Assembly: GCA_947493035.1 (NCBI GenBank)
Contig: CANLOW010000009.1
Coordinates: 40,307-104,306 of the forward strand
Direction: 5' to 3'
Origin: an uncultured Aquimarina sp.
GTDB taxonomy: Bacteria; Bacteroidota; Bacteroidia; Flavobacteriales; Flavobacteriaceae
DNA length: 64,000 bases
The position numbers and the translations under genes are program-made. The notes below the pieces were generated by a model. It was not told where the DNA came from and did no database searches. It saw only the letters and a program-made list of their open reading frames with translations. This document shows, piece by piece, positions 18,124 through 27,068 of this stretch (positions are counted from its first letter, which is position 1; every line of letters begins with the position of its first letter).

Positions 18124-19218
18124 ATGAAACTTTTAGAAAAAGTACAATTAGGAGGTATCAACCTAAAGAATAGAATGGCTATGGCAGCTATGACCAGAGG
18201 TCGCGTAGACAGAAATGGCTTAGTGGGTGATATGACAGTAGAATACTACACCCAAAGGGCTGGTGCTGGTTTGATGTTAACCGAATCCATCCGAATTAGT
18301 AAAGAAGCTACTGGTAGCCCGCTTACTCCAGGTATTTTCACAAATCAACAAATAGAAGCATGGAAGAAGGTAACAACTGCAGTACACGATAAAGGCGGTG
18401 TTATTATTGCACAGCTTTGGCATACCGGACGTATGGGACATTCTATCGACAGAAACGGCAAGCTTCCTCTTGCGCCATCCCCCATTCCTATAAAGGGAAT
18501 GCAGCATTTTACCTCTCAGGGGAAAAAGGAATACGAAATACCTCGGGAAATGACAATCCCAGAAATCAAACAGACTATAAAGGACTTTGGCCAAGCCGCA
18601 AAAAATGCAATAGCAGCTGGGTTCGACGGCGTTCAATTGCACGCTGCTAATGGCTATCTGCCCAACCAGTTCTTAGCTGAAAGTGCCAACCAAAGGACAG
18701 ATGAATATGGCGGTAGCATCCCTAATAAATCCCGTTTTGTGATAGAGATAATGCAGGAATTAATCAGTTCGGTAGGAAGTGAAAAGGTGGGTATCAAAAT
18801 ATCTCCTTTCCATCCCTATGGTGATATTATACTGGATAACCCTTCTGCCACTTATTCCTATCTAATTGAAGAACTGAACAAACTAGACTTTGCCTATGTG
18901 GAAATTCAGAAGCGCAGTACATTTTTCCCTTCACCTGAACATTATGCAACCGTCAACGAAATTGAATTCTTTGGAAGGAAGATTCGCCATACAGTTATTG
19001 CTAATGCTGGATACGACAAGGCTTCTGCCGAAGCAGAACTTGAAAAAGGCATTGCAAATCTTATTTCCTTTGGCACATTATACATCGCAAACCCCGACCT
19101 GCCAGAACGGTTTGAAAGAAATTCAAGACTTAGTAAGCCGGACAGGGCAACAATGTTTGGTGGCGGGAAACGTGGCTATATTGATTATCCGTTTTTGTAT
19201 CAACAAAATTCCCAATAA
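18124..19218 (+). CDS. Old Yellow Enzyme-family alkene/xenobiotic reductase
   Basis: The 364-residue FMN-binding barrel is of the NADH:flavin oxidoreductase/OYE type: RMAMAAMTRGR at the N-terminus, QLWHTGR (about 98-104), the active-site HAANGYLPNQFL (about 173-184), NQRTDEYGGS, and a late SFGTLYIANPDL that binds the FMN phosphate. It should reduce activated C=C bonds (enones, nitro compounds) with NAD(P)H. GC content is higher than in the neighbours, which hints at recent acquisition. It is the last intact chromosomal gene before the integrated element. Confidence 0.85.
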   Translation: MKLLEKVQLGGINLKNRMAMAAMTRGRVDRNGLVGDMTVEYYTQRAGAGLMLTESIRISKEATGSPLTPGIFTNQQIEAWKKVTTAVHDKGGVIIAQLWHTGRMGHSIDRNGKLPLAPSPIPIKGMQHFTSQGKKEYEIPREMTIPEIKQTIKDFGQAAKNAIAAGFDGVQLHAANGYLPNQFLAESANQRTDEYGGSIPNKSRFVIEIMQELISSVGSEKVGIKISPFHPYGDIILDNPSATYSYLIEELNKLDFAYVEIQKRSTFFPSPEHYATVNEIEFFGRKIRHTVIANAGYDKASAEAELEKGIANLISFGTLYIANPDLPERFERNSRLSKPDRATMFGGGKRGYIDYPFLYQQNSQ

Positions 19219-19470
19219 ATAAAAGATGAATTAAACTACCATCGTCTGCTGGACAAACAGGTTCGAGATTTTCTAAACAGATACAAAATAAAATCAATAC
19301 TTTAAGCCGCTATCACTTTGGAATATCCAAAGCTGAACTTCCGACTATTAAAAACTGGAATATGAATTAAAGTCTCTAGTGAATTATTGAGCAAAAATTT
19401 CTTAATATCTACCGAAGTTTCGTTTAATAAATTACGTCACCTTTCCTAAAAGCATATTGTTCAAAAAAGA
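19219..19470. other. Gap with possible gene remnant
   Basis: About 250 bp hold no intact gene. Two short coding-like stretches in different frames (about 19225-19300 and 19305-19376) look like a decayed fragment, but they are too short to name. Confidence 0.25.
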
Positions 19471-19506
19471 AAAAACCTCACAAAACACACTGTTTTACAA
19501 GGTTTT
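19471..19506 (-). terminator. Displaced native terminator of ssrA
   Basis: Read on the minus strand this is a hairpin (AAAACCTTGTAAAAC, loop AGTGT, GTTTTGTGAGGTTTT) followed by TTTTTTCTTTTTT, a classical rho-independent terminator. It lies 10 bp to the left of the left attachment core, where the 3' flank of the uninterrupted tmRNA gene would have been. I infer that it is ssrA's original terminator, now cut off by the element. Confidence 0.6.
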
Positions 19507-19515
19507 AATCTAACC

Positions 19516-19533
19516 TGTGGAGTCGGAGGGAAT
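19516..19533. repeat. Left attachment core (att)
   Basis: This 18-bp copy, TGTGGAGTCGGAGGGAAT, is identical to the ssrA 3' end at 50890-50907. Sequence to its right (AATGTTTCC) no longer matches ssrA, as expected for an attachment site formed by integration at a tmRNA gene. Confidence 0.85.
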
Positions 19534-19651
19534 GTTTCCTTATCGTTTTAATTATTCAGTTTTAAGTGTTAAGTTGTTTTATTGCAATAGTTTGAAGTGT
19601 ATTTATATAGCTTGTTTATATTTTTTTATAAAATAAGATATAAAACAATTT

Positions 19652-19671
19652 TCAACGATTCTGTCAACGCA
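19652..19671 (+). repeat. Left subterminal repeat (possible integrase arm site)
   Basis: TCAACG-ATTCTG-TCAACGCA is itself a direct repeat of TCAACG at 12-bp spacing and matches 19 of 20 bases of 50829-50848 at the other end. The position near both ends suggests arm-type integrase or excisionase binding sites. It lies just upstream of the integrase start and could also control that gene. Confidence 0.55.
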
Positions 19672-19698
19672 TTTGTAAACCGAATTTTATTGAAAATT

Positions 19699-20934
19699 AT
19701 GAAACATTCTTTTTTCTTAAGAAAGCCAAAAGGCACAACTGAGACATTAATTCTTTTCAATTGCTTCTTTAATGACGAAAAAAAGAAGTTTGTCTACTCT
19801 ACAAAACAATCTATCCTTCCTGCACATTGGGATTTTGAAAATCGCCAACCTAAAAACAAAGGAAAAGGTATTGCGAATAACCATACTTCTATAGCTAAAA
19901 CACTTCGAAAATATACCGACGAATTTTATCTTTTTCAATCTCGTTGTAGTCTTGGGGAATTAAAATTCGATAGTATATCTCTAAAAGAACACTTTGATAA
20001 AACCTTTGGTAATCACATAAAAAAGAGTTCTTTTTTTGAAGTCTACGATAAATTCACTCAAGAAAAAATCAAACTAAAAGAATGGAAACCTTCTACTATA
20101 AAAAGGTATAGTAATATCAAAAATCTACTACTTGAATTTGAAAAAGCTTACAAATACAAACTAAACTTTAACCGCATTAATAAAAAGTTTTATACCGAGT
20201 TTACCGATTATTGTTACGAATACAAAAACCACTATACCAATACATTCAGTAGAAATCTGGGATTAATCAAAACCTTTATGTTTTGGGCTACTAAAAACGA
20301 ATACAACTTTAATATGGCATTTATCGATTTCAAAAAGCCTCAAAAAGTACTTACCCGAGAAGAAGCTTTATCACTAGAGCAAGTACAAGAGATACACCGC
20401 TATAGCTGTAAAACAGAAAGTGCTCAAAAAATAAAAGATATATTTATTTTTCAATGCTTAACAGGTATGCGTTATGGTGAGCTAAAACGTATCAACAAAA
20501 GGGTAATAAGTGATAAAAAATGTATTGTCCTTAAGGAAGAAAAAAACTCTAAGAAACAAGAACGCGAGATACCTTTATCTATTATCCCCTACTCGATTCT
20601 ATTAAAATACAATTACCAGCTACCTTTACTTTCTAACCAAAAACAAAATGATGCTATTAAAGAAGTTATCAAAGAAATTGGGTATACACACGATGTAGAA
20701 TTTACGCGAACTAAAGGTGTTGAACAAACGACCTTTATTAAACCTTTCTACGAACGTATTTCAACACATACTGCCCGCAGAAGTTTTATCACCATTATGA
20801 GAAATAATGGCATCGCTGATAAAACGATTATGAGTATTAGTGGACACAAAGACATCAAAACCTTTAACATGTACCATCAAGTAGATAATACTGCACGTAT
20901 TAATGCGGTGAATAAGGTGTTTTCTAATTTCTAA
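19699..20934 (+). CDS. Tyrosine recombinase (site-specific integrase)
   Basis: I choose ATG 19699 (411 aa, MKHSFFLRKPKG); the upstream open frame is AT-rich and contains the arm repeat. The layout is that of Bacteroidota phage-type integrases: an N-terminal arm-binding domain (about 1-90), a SAM-like core-binding domain (about 120-210), and a catalytic domain with the first Arg in GMRYGELK (about 255), HTARRSFIT (about 355, His and Arg), GHKDIKT (about 382) and the nucleophile in MYHQV (Tyr about 392). It sits 165 bp inside the left attachment site and should catalyse integration and excision at ssrA. Confidence 0.88.
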   Translation: MKHSFFLRKPKGTTETLILFNCFFNDEKKKFVYSTKQSILPAHWDFENRQPKNKGKGIANNHTSIAKTLRKYTDEFYLFQSRCSLGELKFDSISLKEHFDKTFGNHIKKSSFFEVYDKFTQEKIKLKEWKPSTIKRYSNIKNLLLEFEKAYKYKLNFNRINKKFYTEFTDYCYEYKNHYTNTFSRNLGLIKTFMFWATKNEYNFNMAFIDFKKPQKVLTREEALSLEQVQEIHRYSCKTESAQKIKDIFIFQCLTGMRYGELKRINKRVISDKKCIVLKEEKNSKKQEREIPLSIIPYSILLKYNYQLPLLSNQKQNDAIKEVIKEIGYTHDVEFTRTKGVEQTTFIKPFYERISTHTARRSFITIMRNNGIADKTIMSISGHKDIKTFNMYHQVDNTARINAVNKVFSNF

Positions 20935-21022
20935 TTAAAAATAAAAAGTTGTTCTATTAGAACTAAATAACACTTAACATTTTATATATTTACGTTAGTG
21001 TAGAACACTAAATTTATTCTTT

Positions 21023-21111
21023 GATTTTTTTTGGGTTTAAATAATATGAGGTTTACGATTTTTCAAAAACTTTGGAAACACCTTATTTTATTAATGTTCC
21101 CAAAAAGCAGG
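21023..21111 (+). promoter_or_regulatory. Leader of CRISPR array 1
   Basis: This 89-bp block is the same length as, and closely similar to, the leader of array 2 (33414-33502). Its first 26 bases (21023-21048) are identical to the last codons of cas2 plus a few following bases. It abuts the first repeat at 21112, so transcription is expected rightward. Confidence 0.7.
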
Positions 21112-21491
21112 ATTGTAGAGGTACCGTAGTCAGATAGACGTAACAACTTTTAATTGTCGAATGATCTCGATCGATATCAATTGTAGAGGTACCGTAGTCA
21201 GATAGACGTAACAACAAATATTTCTTTTGTATCTCTTCATCAAACACTATTGTAGAGGTACCGTAGTCAGATAGACGTAACAACTGATACGACTTAAGGC
21301 ATTTTTTAAATCACGGAATTGTAGAGGTACCGTAGTCAGATAGACGTAACAACACTGATCTTTTTCGCCTCGAGGGACAGAGCTAATTGTAGAGGTACCG
21401 TAGTCAGATAGACGTAACAACGAATAGTGACTGATGTAAGGTTGTTGGAGCTAAAATTGTAGAGGTACCGTAGTCAGATAGACGCAATGCT
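21112..21491 (+). CRISPR. CRISPR array 1 (6 repeats, 5 spacers)
   Basis: The 36-bp repeat starts ATTGTAGAGGTACC and ends AGACGTAACAAC. Repeat starts are 21112, 21180, 21249, 21318, 21386 and 21456. The spacers are 32-34 bp. The first five repeats are identical. The last is degenerate at its 3' end (GACGCAATGC), marking the leader-distal end and so a rightward orientation. The repeat is the same as in array 2, so both feed the same machinery. No spacer matched elsewhere in the window by eye. Confidence 0.97.
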
Positions 21492-21597
21492 TTCAACCTA
21501 ATTTTTTAACATTTATCGAAAAAGTATACCAAAACCGTATTTATATTAAAAAAGGTTTTTATTTTTAGTTCTGAACAAACCAACTAATAGTAAAATA

Positions 21598-23016
21598 TTG
21601 ACCACTTATTTATACGGATTTTCGGTTTATCATATTCAAGAATACATCTTCCAAACCAATGCCTTAAAAGAAATTGTAGGCGCTAGTGATATCGTCGAGG
21701 GTTTAAGTGAAATTGAGATTATTGATTGCTTTTCCGATTTTAAGACCTCTACAATATTAAACGCTGCGGGTAACGTACGCTTACAAATCGAAGTAGGTAG
21801 TAATGAAAATAATAACCTAGCCGCTTTAAAAGAGGTTTATAAGAATCTTCCGAAACAAATCAGCTTAAAATACCCAGGCTTAAAATTTGTTCAAGGAATT
21901 AGCGAACTAGAAAACGAAGATATATTGCCTGCTACCTATGACACTTTAGATGCTAATATCGCAGCTAAACGAAATATGGGCCCTTATTTTAATGCTATTG
22001 CACCGATGGGAGCAGAACGTTCGAAACGTACAGGAGCAATGAGAGTACCCGATTTTGATTCAACAGTAAAAGAAGGTGTATATCCCGATATTTCGAACGC
22101 CACAAAATACAAACGAAGGACGGGAAAACGACTTTCGAATAAGCTAAAAGGCTTACCTTTTACATATCCGTTAGAGATTAAAAAAATCACCCAAATAGAT
22201 TCGTATTTTGCCATGATACATGTCGATGCTAATGGGTTAGGTGATCTCGTAAAAGCCTTGCCTTTAGATAAACTTACTAGTTTTTCGAAAACTATTGCTG
22301 GCTGTACGATTTCAGCTTTACAACAAGCTTTAAAAATCACCTTCGAAAAAGAGTATAATTGTGCAATCAAAGAAAAAACAACCATTGAAATTCCATTTCG
22401 CCCCATTATTATAGGGGGTGACGATATTACGGTACTAATAAAAGCAGAAAAGGCTTTACAATTCACCGAAGAATATTTAAAAGCCTTCGAAAGCTTTACT
22501 AAAAAAAAGGGATTAAAAGACGAAAAGAACAACTTAGAATATTTAACCGCTTGTGCAGGGGTTACCTTTATCAAAGAAAAATTCCCACTACATTATACTG
22601 CTAACTTGGTCGAAGATTTGTGCAAATATGCCAAAGACCATACAGGGCGCAAAGAAAGTGCCTTACAAATTCACCGAGTACGCAGCACTTTTGTAGAAGA
22701 TTACGAAACTTTGTTAGCACAAGAAGCTATACAAAATAACACGGTATTGTTCGATGTAGCACCTATCAAATTAAACGATATAGGTAAACTACGAAAGCAA
22801 CTTTATCTTTTAGAAGCTAACGATGCTCCCACTAACGATTTACGACAGTATGCAAGCTTTGTGATCGAAGGCAACCCTCAATTACAAAAGTTCAAAGCGC
22901 ATTTGGATAGAAAACATGCCAAAAACGAATTGTACCAAGAAGTCTTTAGTACTACAGAAAACCCAAAGAAGAACCTATTGTTCGAATTACTAAATCTTAG
23001 AAAAATCGCAAATTAA
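21598..23016 (+). CDS. cas10: Cas10, type III-D-like, without HD domain
   Basis: The 472-residue large subunit starts at a TTG. The N-terminus (YLYGFSVYHIQEYIF...EIVGASDIVEGL) resembles the Cas10/Cmr2 palm start. The first palm strand is AMIHVDANGLGDLV (205-218), and the cyclase motif GGDD is intact at 273-276. No HD nuclease domain is present, and the protein is short for Cas10. It should therefore make cyclic oligoadenylates on target RNA binding but not cut ssDNA by HD. It is the first gene of a plus-strand operon starting about 110 bp after array 1. Confidence 0.9.
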   Translation: MTTYLYGFSVYHIQEYIFQTNALKEIVGASDIVEGLSEIEIIDCFSDFKTSTILNAAGNVRLQIEVGSNENNNLAALKEVYKNLPKQISLKYPGLKFVQGISELENEDILPATYDTLDANIAAKRNMGPYFNAIAPMGAERSKRTGAMRVPDFDSTVKEGVYPDISNATKYKRRTGKRLSNKLKGLPFTYPLEIKKITQIDSYFAMIHVDANGLGDLVKALPLDKLTSFSKTIAGCTISALQQALKITFEKEYNCAIKEKTTIEIPFRPIIIGGDDITVLIKAEKALQFTEEYLKAFESFTKKKGLKDEKNNLEYLTACAGVTFIKEKFPLHYTANLVEDLCKYAKDHTGRKESALQIHRVRSTFVEDYETLLAQEAIQNNTVLFDVAPIKLNDIGKLRKQLYLLEANDAPTNDLRQYASFVIEGNPQLQKFKAHLDRKHAKNELYQEVFSTTENPKKNLLFELLNLRKIAN

Positions 23017-25121
23017 TGAAGGAATTACAATACACTATCGAATTGTATTCCTATTGGATGCAATTCGATAAGGATGGTCAAAATTTTGCAGAAGATATGG
23101 TGCCCGTCACCGAGAATGGATTGCCTATTTTTGGAGGAAAAGCGTTAAAGGGTTTACTAAAAGATCAGTTAAAAATATTACAGAAAATAGATGCCCTACA
23201 ATGTACTACTTTGGGGGATGAATTATCTTTTGATACTGCTACCACCTACACTACAATATGGTCTTCTATAAAGGTAAGTTCTGCTAAAATAAAAGAAAAT
23301 ATTGCTCTAAAAGATCGATATGCACTAACAGACACCCATGCACAAACGGCTTTAGGTAAATACAAAAGTGCTGAACGAGGGAGCTTAAGAACCCTAAAAA
23401 CGTTGGTACCTATTAGTTTACAAGGAAGTATTACTATAGATCTAAATGAACTTGAAAGTAATCAGGATAAAAACCTAATAGAAGATTTACAAAACGCTGC
23501 TCTACTAATCAAAGAGATTGGTTTTAATCGTTACAAAGGTTTAGGACGTTGTCGTATTACTATTTCGGAAAAAGAAACAGAAGAGACACCTGAGAAAAAA
23601 GAGCATAAAGAGTTAAACATTACAGAAGAAACTACAGCAGATAACTTGTTAAATATTCCTAATAAAATTGATATCACCATAACGGCTATCTCTCCACTCG
23701 TGTTAAAACGATATGCAGGTAGTGAAATTAAGTCCGTAACCGAAGACTATATATCGGGTAATAAACTATTGGGAATTCTTGCTTCTAAATATTTTGGTAA
23801 TATTAAATCTGACAGCAGCTTACTCGATGCATTATTTTTCGGTGGTACGGTTCAGTATGCCAATTGTTACCCTGTAATTACTAGTAATAATACATCCTTA
23901 CCTGCTCCAAATACTTTAAAATATCAAGACAAAAAATATACCTATACTCCAGAAAAAGATAAAAAAGCGAAACGCCTAAAAGAAAAGTACATTTCGGCAC
24001 TTGACGATGACTCTATACAGGTATTTGAAGTTCCCAAAGGAGAACGCATTAAAAGTGCCCGAGATTACAAAAACAGAAAATCTGCAGATCAACAAATGTA
24101 CTTACATGGATTTGTAGAAGCCGGTACGGTTTTTAAAGGAAGTATTACTATAAATGCCAGTAACCAAGAGCAACACAAAAAAATAGTAGCAATACTGAAT
24201 ACCCTAGAGGGAAAACAATTTATAGGAACCTCTCGTAATAGTGAATTTGGACAGATAGACATTCAATTAGAATCTTCTACAGTTGATGCTATTTCTACAA
24301 TTACAGAAGTAAAGAATGAGACTGTAAAGATCTATCTAAAAAGTGACCTCTGTTTGCTAAATAAAAATAACACCTACACTACCCTATTACAACCTTCATA
24401 TTTTGGGTTAACCAAAGGTACCATCGATTACACTAAATCTGCTATTCAGCATGGTACCTATAGTCGATTTAGTGGTATTCGAAAAACCCCCGATGCTTCC
24501 CGCGCTATCATAAAAGCAGGTAGTGTGATTGTCATTAAAAATGCTACAGGTAGTATTCCAAATACTATAGGGGTGCACCAAGTAGAAGGCTGTGGTGAGC
24601 TATTGATAAACCCTAAATTCTTAGAGGCTGAAACAATAGAAGCCTTCCAAAAAACAGAATCTACAAATAGTCTAAAAACCGAGCATATAGGAATCGAAAA
24701 ACGTATTAATCGTTTCTCTAAGGAAGCCAAAAGGTTTAAAGACGTAGGAGAATTAATACAAACCTACGAAACCTATTTTGTGCCTGAAATCTCTAAAAAT
24801 CAGTGGGGAGCTATTCGAAGTATTATACAAATATACCTCTTCGAAACAAGTGAAACCTCTGAAAACGAATCATTAGAAAGTCGTATTGAACATTTTATTA
24901 GAGAAAGAGATACGACCAAATGGACCGATAGACATCGTGATCTGTTTAAAGACATCTTATATCAAAAAGATGACGAGAATAAGTTTGTTATGGATAAAGA
25001 TGGTAACAAAATACCAAAACACGATAAACTTACCTTACTCGAATTTGTAGTCGAAATGGCTAAGAGAGCTGAAAGCTACAAGGAAAAAAATCAACACCAA
25101 TTAACAGTAGAAATAGCATAA
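23016..25121 (+). CDS. Cas7-Cas5-Cas11-type fusion RAMP (Csx10-like)
   Basis: The 701-residue protein overlaps cas10 by 1 bp. Residues 1-185 form a Cas7-like RAMP (GLPIFGGKALKGLLKD near 35-50, glycine-rich loop GFNRYKGLGRCRI at 169-181). Residues about 217-425 form a second RAMP (ISPLVLKRYAGSEIKSVTEDYISGNKLLGIL). A further Csx10/Cas5-like part (about 430-555) has AIIKAGSVIVI. The C-terminal ~140 residues are helical (KNQWGAIRSII) and look like the small subunit Cas11. This matches the Cas7-Cas5-Cas11 fusion of type III-D2/III-Dv systems. Domain limits are estimates. Confidence 0.72.
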   Translation: MKELQYTIELYSYWMQFDKDGQNFAEDMVPVTENGLPIFGGKALKGLLKDQLKILQKIDALQCTTLGDELSFDTATTYTTIWSSIKVSSAKIKENIALKDRYALTDTHAQTALGKYKSAERGSLRTLKTLVPISLQGSITIDLNELESNQDKNLIEDLQNAALLIKEIGFNRYKGLGRCRITISEKETEETPEKKEHKELNITEETTADNLLNIPNKIDITITAISPLVLKRYAGSEIKSVTEDYISGNKLLGILASKYFGNIKSDSSLLDALFFGGTVQYANCYPVITSNNTSLPAPNTLKYQDKKYTYTPEKDKKAKRLKEKYISALDDDSIQVFEVPKGERIKSARDYKNRKSADQQMYLHGFVEAGTVFKGSITINASNQEQHKKIVAILNTLEGKQFIGTSRNSEFGQIDIQLESSTVDAISTITEVKNETVKIYLKSDLCLLNKNNTYTTLLQPSYFGLTKGTIDYTKSAIQHGTYSRFSGIRKTPDASRAIIKAGSVIVIKNATGSIPNTIGVHQVEGCGELLINPKFLEAETIEAFQKTESTNSLKTEHIGIEKRINRFSKEAKRFKDVGELIQTYETYFVPEISKNQWGAIRSIIQIYLFETSETSENESLESRIEHFIRERDTTKWTDRHRDLFKDILYQKDDENKFVMDKDGNKIPKHDKLTLLEFVVEMAKRAESYKEKNQHQLTVEIA

Positions 25122-25123
25122 GT

Positions 25124-26593
25124 ATGTTTACATATATACAAGTAGCGCATATAGTATTAGAATGCGATACGGCATTGGCTATCGGCTCGGGGAAAAGTAG
25201 TGCTGCAAGTGACAATCATGTAAAGTTAGACTATAATGATTTACCTGTGATCCCTTGGTCTTCCATCAATGGAGTTTTAAACCATCTAGCAGAAGAAGAT
25301 AAGATAGTATCTTCGTTATTGGGGGAAGAAATTAGGAATAAAGAGACCAAAGAAAAGAGCCATAAAGGTTCTCAATTAATAGGTAGCGACGCATATTTAC
25401 TCAATAGCAAATACGAAGTACACCAAGAATTATCCACGGAAGATATATTCGAAGACGAGCTATTAAAATACTACGAAATTTTACCTGTTCGTGAACATAC
25501 GTCGATCAATGCTTTTGGTAGTGCTAAGGAAAAAAGTAAATACAGTAACTCTATTGTCTATAAAGGTTCGCGTTTTAAGCTAGAAGTGAAACTAGAGCTA
25601 CAAGAAAAGCCGAAAGGCGACAACCCCTTTGATAAAATCTTAAGTTACTTTAAACACCCTATGTTTCGACTAGGAGCACAAACCACTAATGGTTTAGGGA
25701 AAATGGAAGTGATTTCGTGTCAAACCAAGGTTTTTGATTTAAAGAATAAAAATAACTTAAAATCATTTTTCGAATATACCCCTAACCTTAACAATCCATT
25801 GAATGGCGTAGATTGGGGTGGCGCTGCAGGTACAATAGTAAAAGACGACCTATACACAGATCATAGTTTTAAGTTTAAAAGTGAAGCCATTCACATAGGT
25901 TCAGGATATGGAGATCTCGATACAGACCATGCCAATCTTAAAGAGTATGTAATAACATGGGATGAAAATAACAAACCTAAAGCAGCACTTAATTTTGTTG
26001 TCCCTGGAGCATCTGTAAAGGGTACTTTGTACCATAGATCTTTTTATTATTGGTGCCCTCCCTTAGACATTCGACGTATCCCTGAGGATGAGAGTGATAC
26101 TGCTCTTGGCAACCATTATGAAAAGCAATTCGAAATTTGGAAACCGATTAATCCTTTCGGATTCGAAAATAACGCAACTTCTAAAGATGCAACAACAGAT
26201 GAAACGGGTGGTGCAATGGGGCAAATCATTATCGAAGATGTATATATCCCTTTTGATGAGGGTAAGGAAACCCTATTTAACCATAACAAAATAGATCGCT
26301 TTACCCAAGGGACTATAACGGGAGCACTCTATTCGGAAAAAGTTTTTGCTATAGAAGAAGCATATCTTTCTATTAAATACCTGAAGCGAGTGTACGAAGA
26401 GCCTGAAAGAGAAAAAGGTGAAAGCGACGATGACTACTCGAAACGCTCTGAAAAATATATAAATCAGAATAAAAGTTATAAATCATTTAAGACTGCTTTA
26501 GACGACCTTACAACAGGTCTACTACCCGTTGGAGGAAACACTACTAATGGTAATGGCTTTTTAAAAGTTATTGAAGAAAAGAAAACAGCATGA
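25124..26593 (+). CDS. Double-Cas7 RAMP protein (Cas7-2x-like)
   Basis: The 489-residue protein starts 2 bp after the fusion gene. Two RAMP units are seen. The first starts HIVLECDTALAIGSGKSSAASD with VIPWSSINGVLNHLAE. The second starts near residue 245 with FKSEAIHIGSGYGDLDTDHANLKEYV and FVVPGASVKGTLYHR. Both carry late glycine-rich loops (AQTTNGLGKMEV and GGNTTNGNGFLKV). Asp residues after the IGSG segments are candidates for Csm3/Cmr4-type target-RNA cleavage. It should form two adjacent backbone segments of the interference complex. Confidence 0.8.
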   Translation: MFTYIQVAHIVLECDTALAIGSGKSSAASDNHVKLDYNDLPVIPWSSINGVLNHLAEEDKIVSSLLGEEIRNKETKEKSHKGSQLIGSDAYLLNSKYEVHQELSTEDIFEDELLKYYEILPVREHTSINAFGSAKEKSKYSNSIVYKGSRFKLEVKLELQEKPKGDNPFDKILSYFKHPMFRLGAQTTNGLGKMEVISCQTKVFDLKNKNNLKSFFEYTPNLNNPLNGVDWGGAAGTIVKDDLYTDHSFKFKSEAIHIGSGYGDLDTDHANLKEYVITWDENNKPKAALNFVVPGASVKGTLYHRSFYYWCPPLDIRRIPEDESDTALGNHYEKQFEIWKPINPFGFENNATSKDATTDETGGAMGQIIIEDVYIPFDEGKETLFNHNKIDRFTQGTITGALYSEKVFAIEEAYLSIKYLKRVYEEPEREKGESDDDYSKRSEKYINQNKSYKSFKTALDDLTTGLLPVGGNTTNGNGFLKVIEEKKTA

Positions 26594-27045
26594 CAGAAAC
26601 TTCAATAAACGATATCACGGCATCCATAACTGAAGGTTTTGAAGGATATATCTGGGTTGAAAATAAAACGGCACCCTATATCATTGAATCGAATAGTGAA
26701 ATAGACTGGGATAGTATTACAAAAGGTTCCTTATTTATCGCTGAGGCCTTATTATATAGCAAAGAAGAAGAAGAAGAAGAAGAAGAAGAAGGAGAGAAAG
26801 GTACAGCTATTTGGATTACCTATATAGATGGGCGTTACTATATAAAAAAAACGGAGTTAGCTAATATATCAATTAATAAAAATGATACCATAATTACCCC
26901 TTTAGCCAAAAGTGAAGACAAACTCTTACAACTATTACCCATTTTCGAAGACCATACAGATCCTTTTGCTACGGACTTTGAAGAAGCACGATCTTCACAT
27001 TACATATTCTTAGGGTTTGCAGAAGCTAGTACCAACAACCAATAA
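26590..27045 (+). CDS. csx19: Csx19-like type III-D accessory subunit
   Basis: The small acidic protein (151 aa) overlaps the previous gene by 4 bp (ATGA). Its size, position between RAMP genes, and beta-rich central part with GTAIWITYIDGRYYIKK fit the Csx19 (TIGR03984-type) subunit of type III-D complexes; the match is by context and gross sequence, so moderate. A run of nine Glu followed by GE (about residues 58-68) is encoded by tandem GAA codons (26764-26793), a trinucleotide repeat that can change length without shifting the frame. Confidence 0.6.
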   Translation: MTETSINDITASITEGFEGYIWVENKTAPYIIESNSEIDWDSITKGSLFIAEALLYSKEEEEEEEEEGEKGTAIWITYIDGRYYIKKTELANISINKNDTIITPLAKSEDKLLQLLPIFEDHTDPFATDFEEARSSHYIFLGFAEASTNNQ

Positions 27046-27068
27046 AACCAACCCCACAACAGACTATC

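Noticed and set aside
21083..21283. Minus-strand frame across CRISPR array 1
   Set aside because: It translates the repeats themselves (a repeated LLRLSDYGTSTI pattern) and is an artefact of the array; the same holds at 33773-34033.
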